From: Hippopus hippopus
Lineage: Eukaryota; Mollusca; Bivalvia; Cardiida; Cardiidae
Assembly: GCA_946811185.2 (NCBI GenBank)
Contig: OX328109.1
Location: forward strand, 41,772,129 to 41,836,128
Direction: 5' to 3'
Length of the DNA stretch: 64,000 nt
Part shown: in pieces, positions 63,366 through 64,000 of the stretch
Numbering within the stretch: the stretch's first letter is position 1
Layout of the letters: each line of letters starts with the position of its first letter
The notes under the pieces: model-generated
Told to the model about the DNA's origin: nothing
Database searches by the model: none
Seen by the model: the letters and a program-made list of their open reading frames with translations, nothing else
Made by a program: the position numbers and the translations under genes

Positions 63366-64000
63366 TTTAGCTATACCGATTTTTGGTAATTTGCAACGCG
63401 AAATCCAATGACACTAAGATAAGGGGGGTAGTACATAATGTTTAAAACGGTATTGACAATGTTTACATTTATGAGATGTCCGATGCTATGTTAGTGCTTA
63501 GAATTATGATCATCGATATTATATATCCCTCTTTCCAGAAGGCTGATGACACGGAACAAAAAATATTCCGATCGCTTCTAGTGATTTTTTTCGAGTACCG
63601 ATTTTTTTTCTCCTAAGTTGAAGATTCACGAAGTGAGCTGGATCCCGGCTTCTCCATATAAAAACTGAGAGCTAACTTAGAATTAACTCATTTCCTACTT
63701 CAACCGCTGAGGACACAGGCAGAGTTGAGCTACTTGAAATAAATAAGGAAATTCTGTGAAAGCCCCAAATAAAAAAAAAAAGAAATGTCATTGCAAGAGA
63801 ACAGTTATGAAACGAAAGGTATTTTGAATTATCATTTTAATTCATAGATGGTTAGTTTTCATTGTTAGATAATCTTGAATCACTGACATTTCAAGTTTAC
63901 ATAAGTAGCGATAACAACGTTTTTTCAGAAATTGAAAAAAAAAATAACCTCTAACGCCCTTCTAATTACGTTGGGAAATGCAAATAAATCATTATTAATG
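63366..64000. other. Non-coding stretch, nothing recognised
   Basis: Somewhat less AT-rich than the MITE-filled introns. It could hold a minus-strand promoter or first exon; no firm signal was found. Confidence 0.4.

Overview
This window is animal nuclear DNA. It is AT-rich, its multi-exon genes have GT-AG introns, and it is crowded with short foldback transposons, tRNA-derived SINE-like repeats and broken non-LTR retrotransposons. There is no operon structure and no bacterial feature. The repeat families, such as the element beginning GCTCTGTGAAAAGGGGGCTT, the blocks ending GGCCTTCGGCCAGTGGAGC and the ~115-bp tandem unit with 'gtggcctctagagtg', are of a type I associate with bivalve molluscs. 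That assignment is an inference from memory, not a search.

Two protein-coding genes can be supported. (1) On the minus strand, twelve coding exons between 59,304 and 42,271 join in frame into a 627-residue protein. It has one clear double-stranded-RNA-binding domain, a second degenerate one, and a complete ADAR-type deaminase domain. The catalytic His-Ala-Glu is replaced by Tyr-Ala-Leu and a zinc-ligand cysteine by Pro. It is therefore an ADAD (Tenr)-like pseudo-deaminase and not an editing enzyme. (2) On the plus strand at 29,505-31,235 an intronless ORF encodes a 576-residue nuclear receptor. It has canonical C4 zinc-finger spacing but an unusual P-box (CESCKS). A splice acceptor just upstream implies a separate 5' UTR exon.

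Layout. 1-15 kb: no convincing gene. It holds a possible orphan exon or remnant near 1.5-1.7 kb and several foldback elements. 15-17.4 kb: LINE remnant (minus) with ORF1, an endonuclease fragment and the RT 3' half, with internal deletions. 17.5-21.5 kb: cluster of TACGTTAC octamers and a 1.43-kb hAT-like element (16-bp TIRs, AGTAA flanks). 22.6-23.8 kb: second LINE RT remnant (minus). 24.8-27.9 kb: two more foldback elements with microsatellites. 28-62 kb: dozens of copies of a ~230-bp TTAA-flanked foldback MITE with a hairpin core, surrounding the receptor gene and filling the introns of the ADAD-like gene. Also here are an 8-bp-TSD hAT-like element (35.1-36.2 kb), a pogo/Tigger-like element (45.6-46.8 kb), a recent ~470-bp tandem duplication (43.0-43.9 kb), SINE-like copies and a 1.8-kb foldback element (60.4-62.2 kb). 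62.9-63.4 kb: a diverged ~200-bp tandem repeat carrying CCTTTCG palindromes.

The most unusual observation is in the ADAD-like gene. Two of its exon edges (the acceptor of exon 8 and the donor of exon 6) have been tandemly copied into the adjoining introns, giving about eleven and two extra splice-site copies respectively. The two genes show no obvious functional link to each other.
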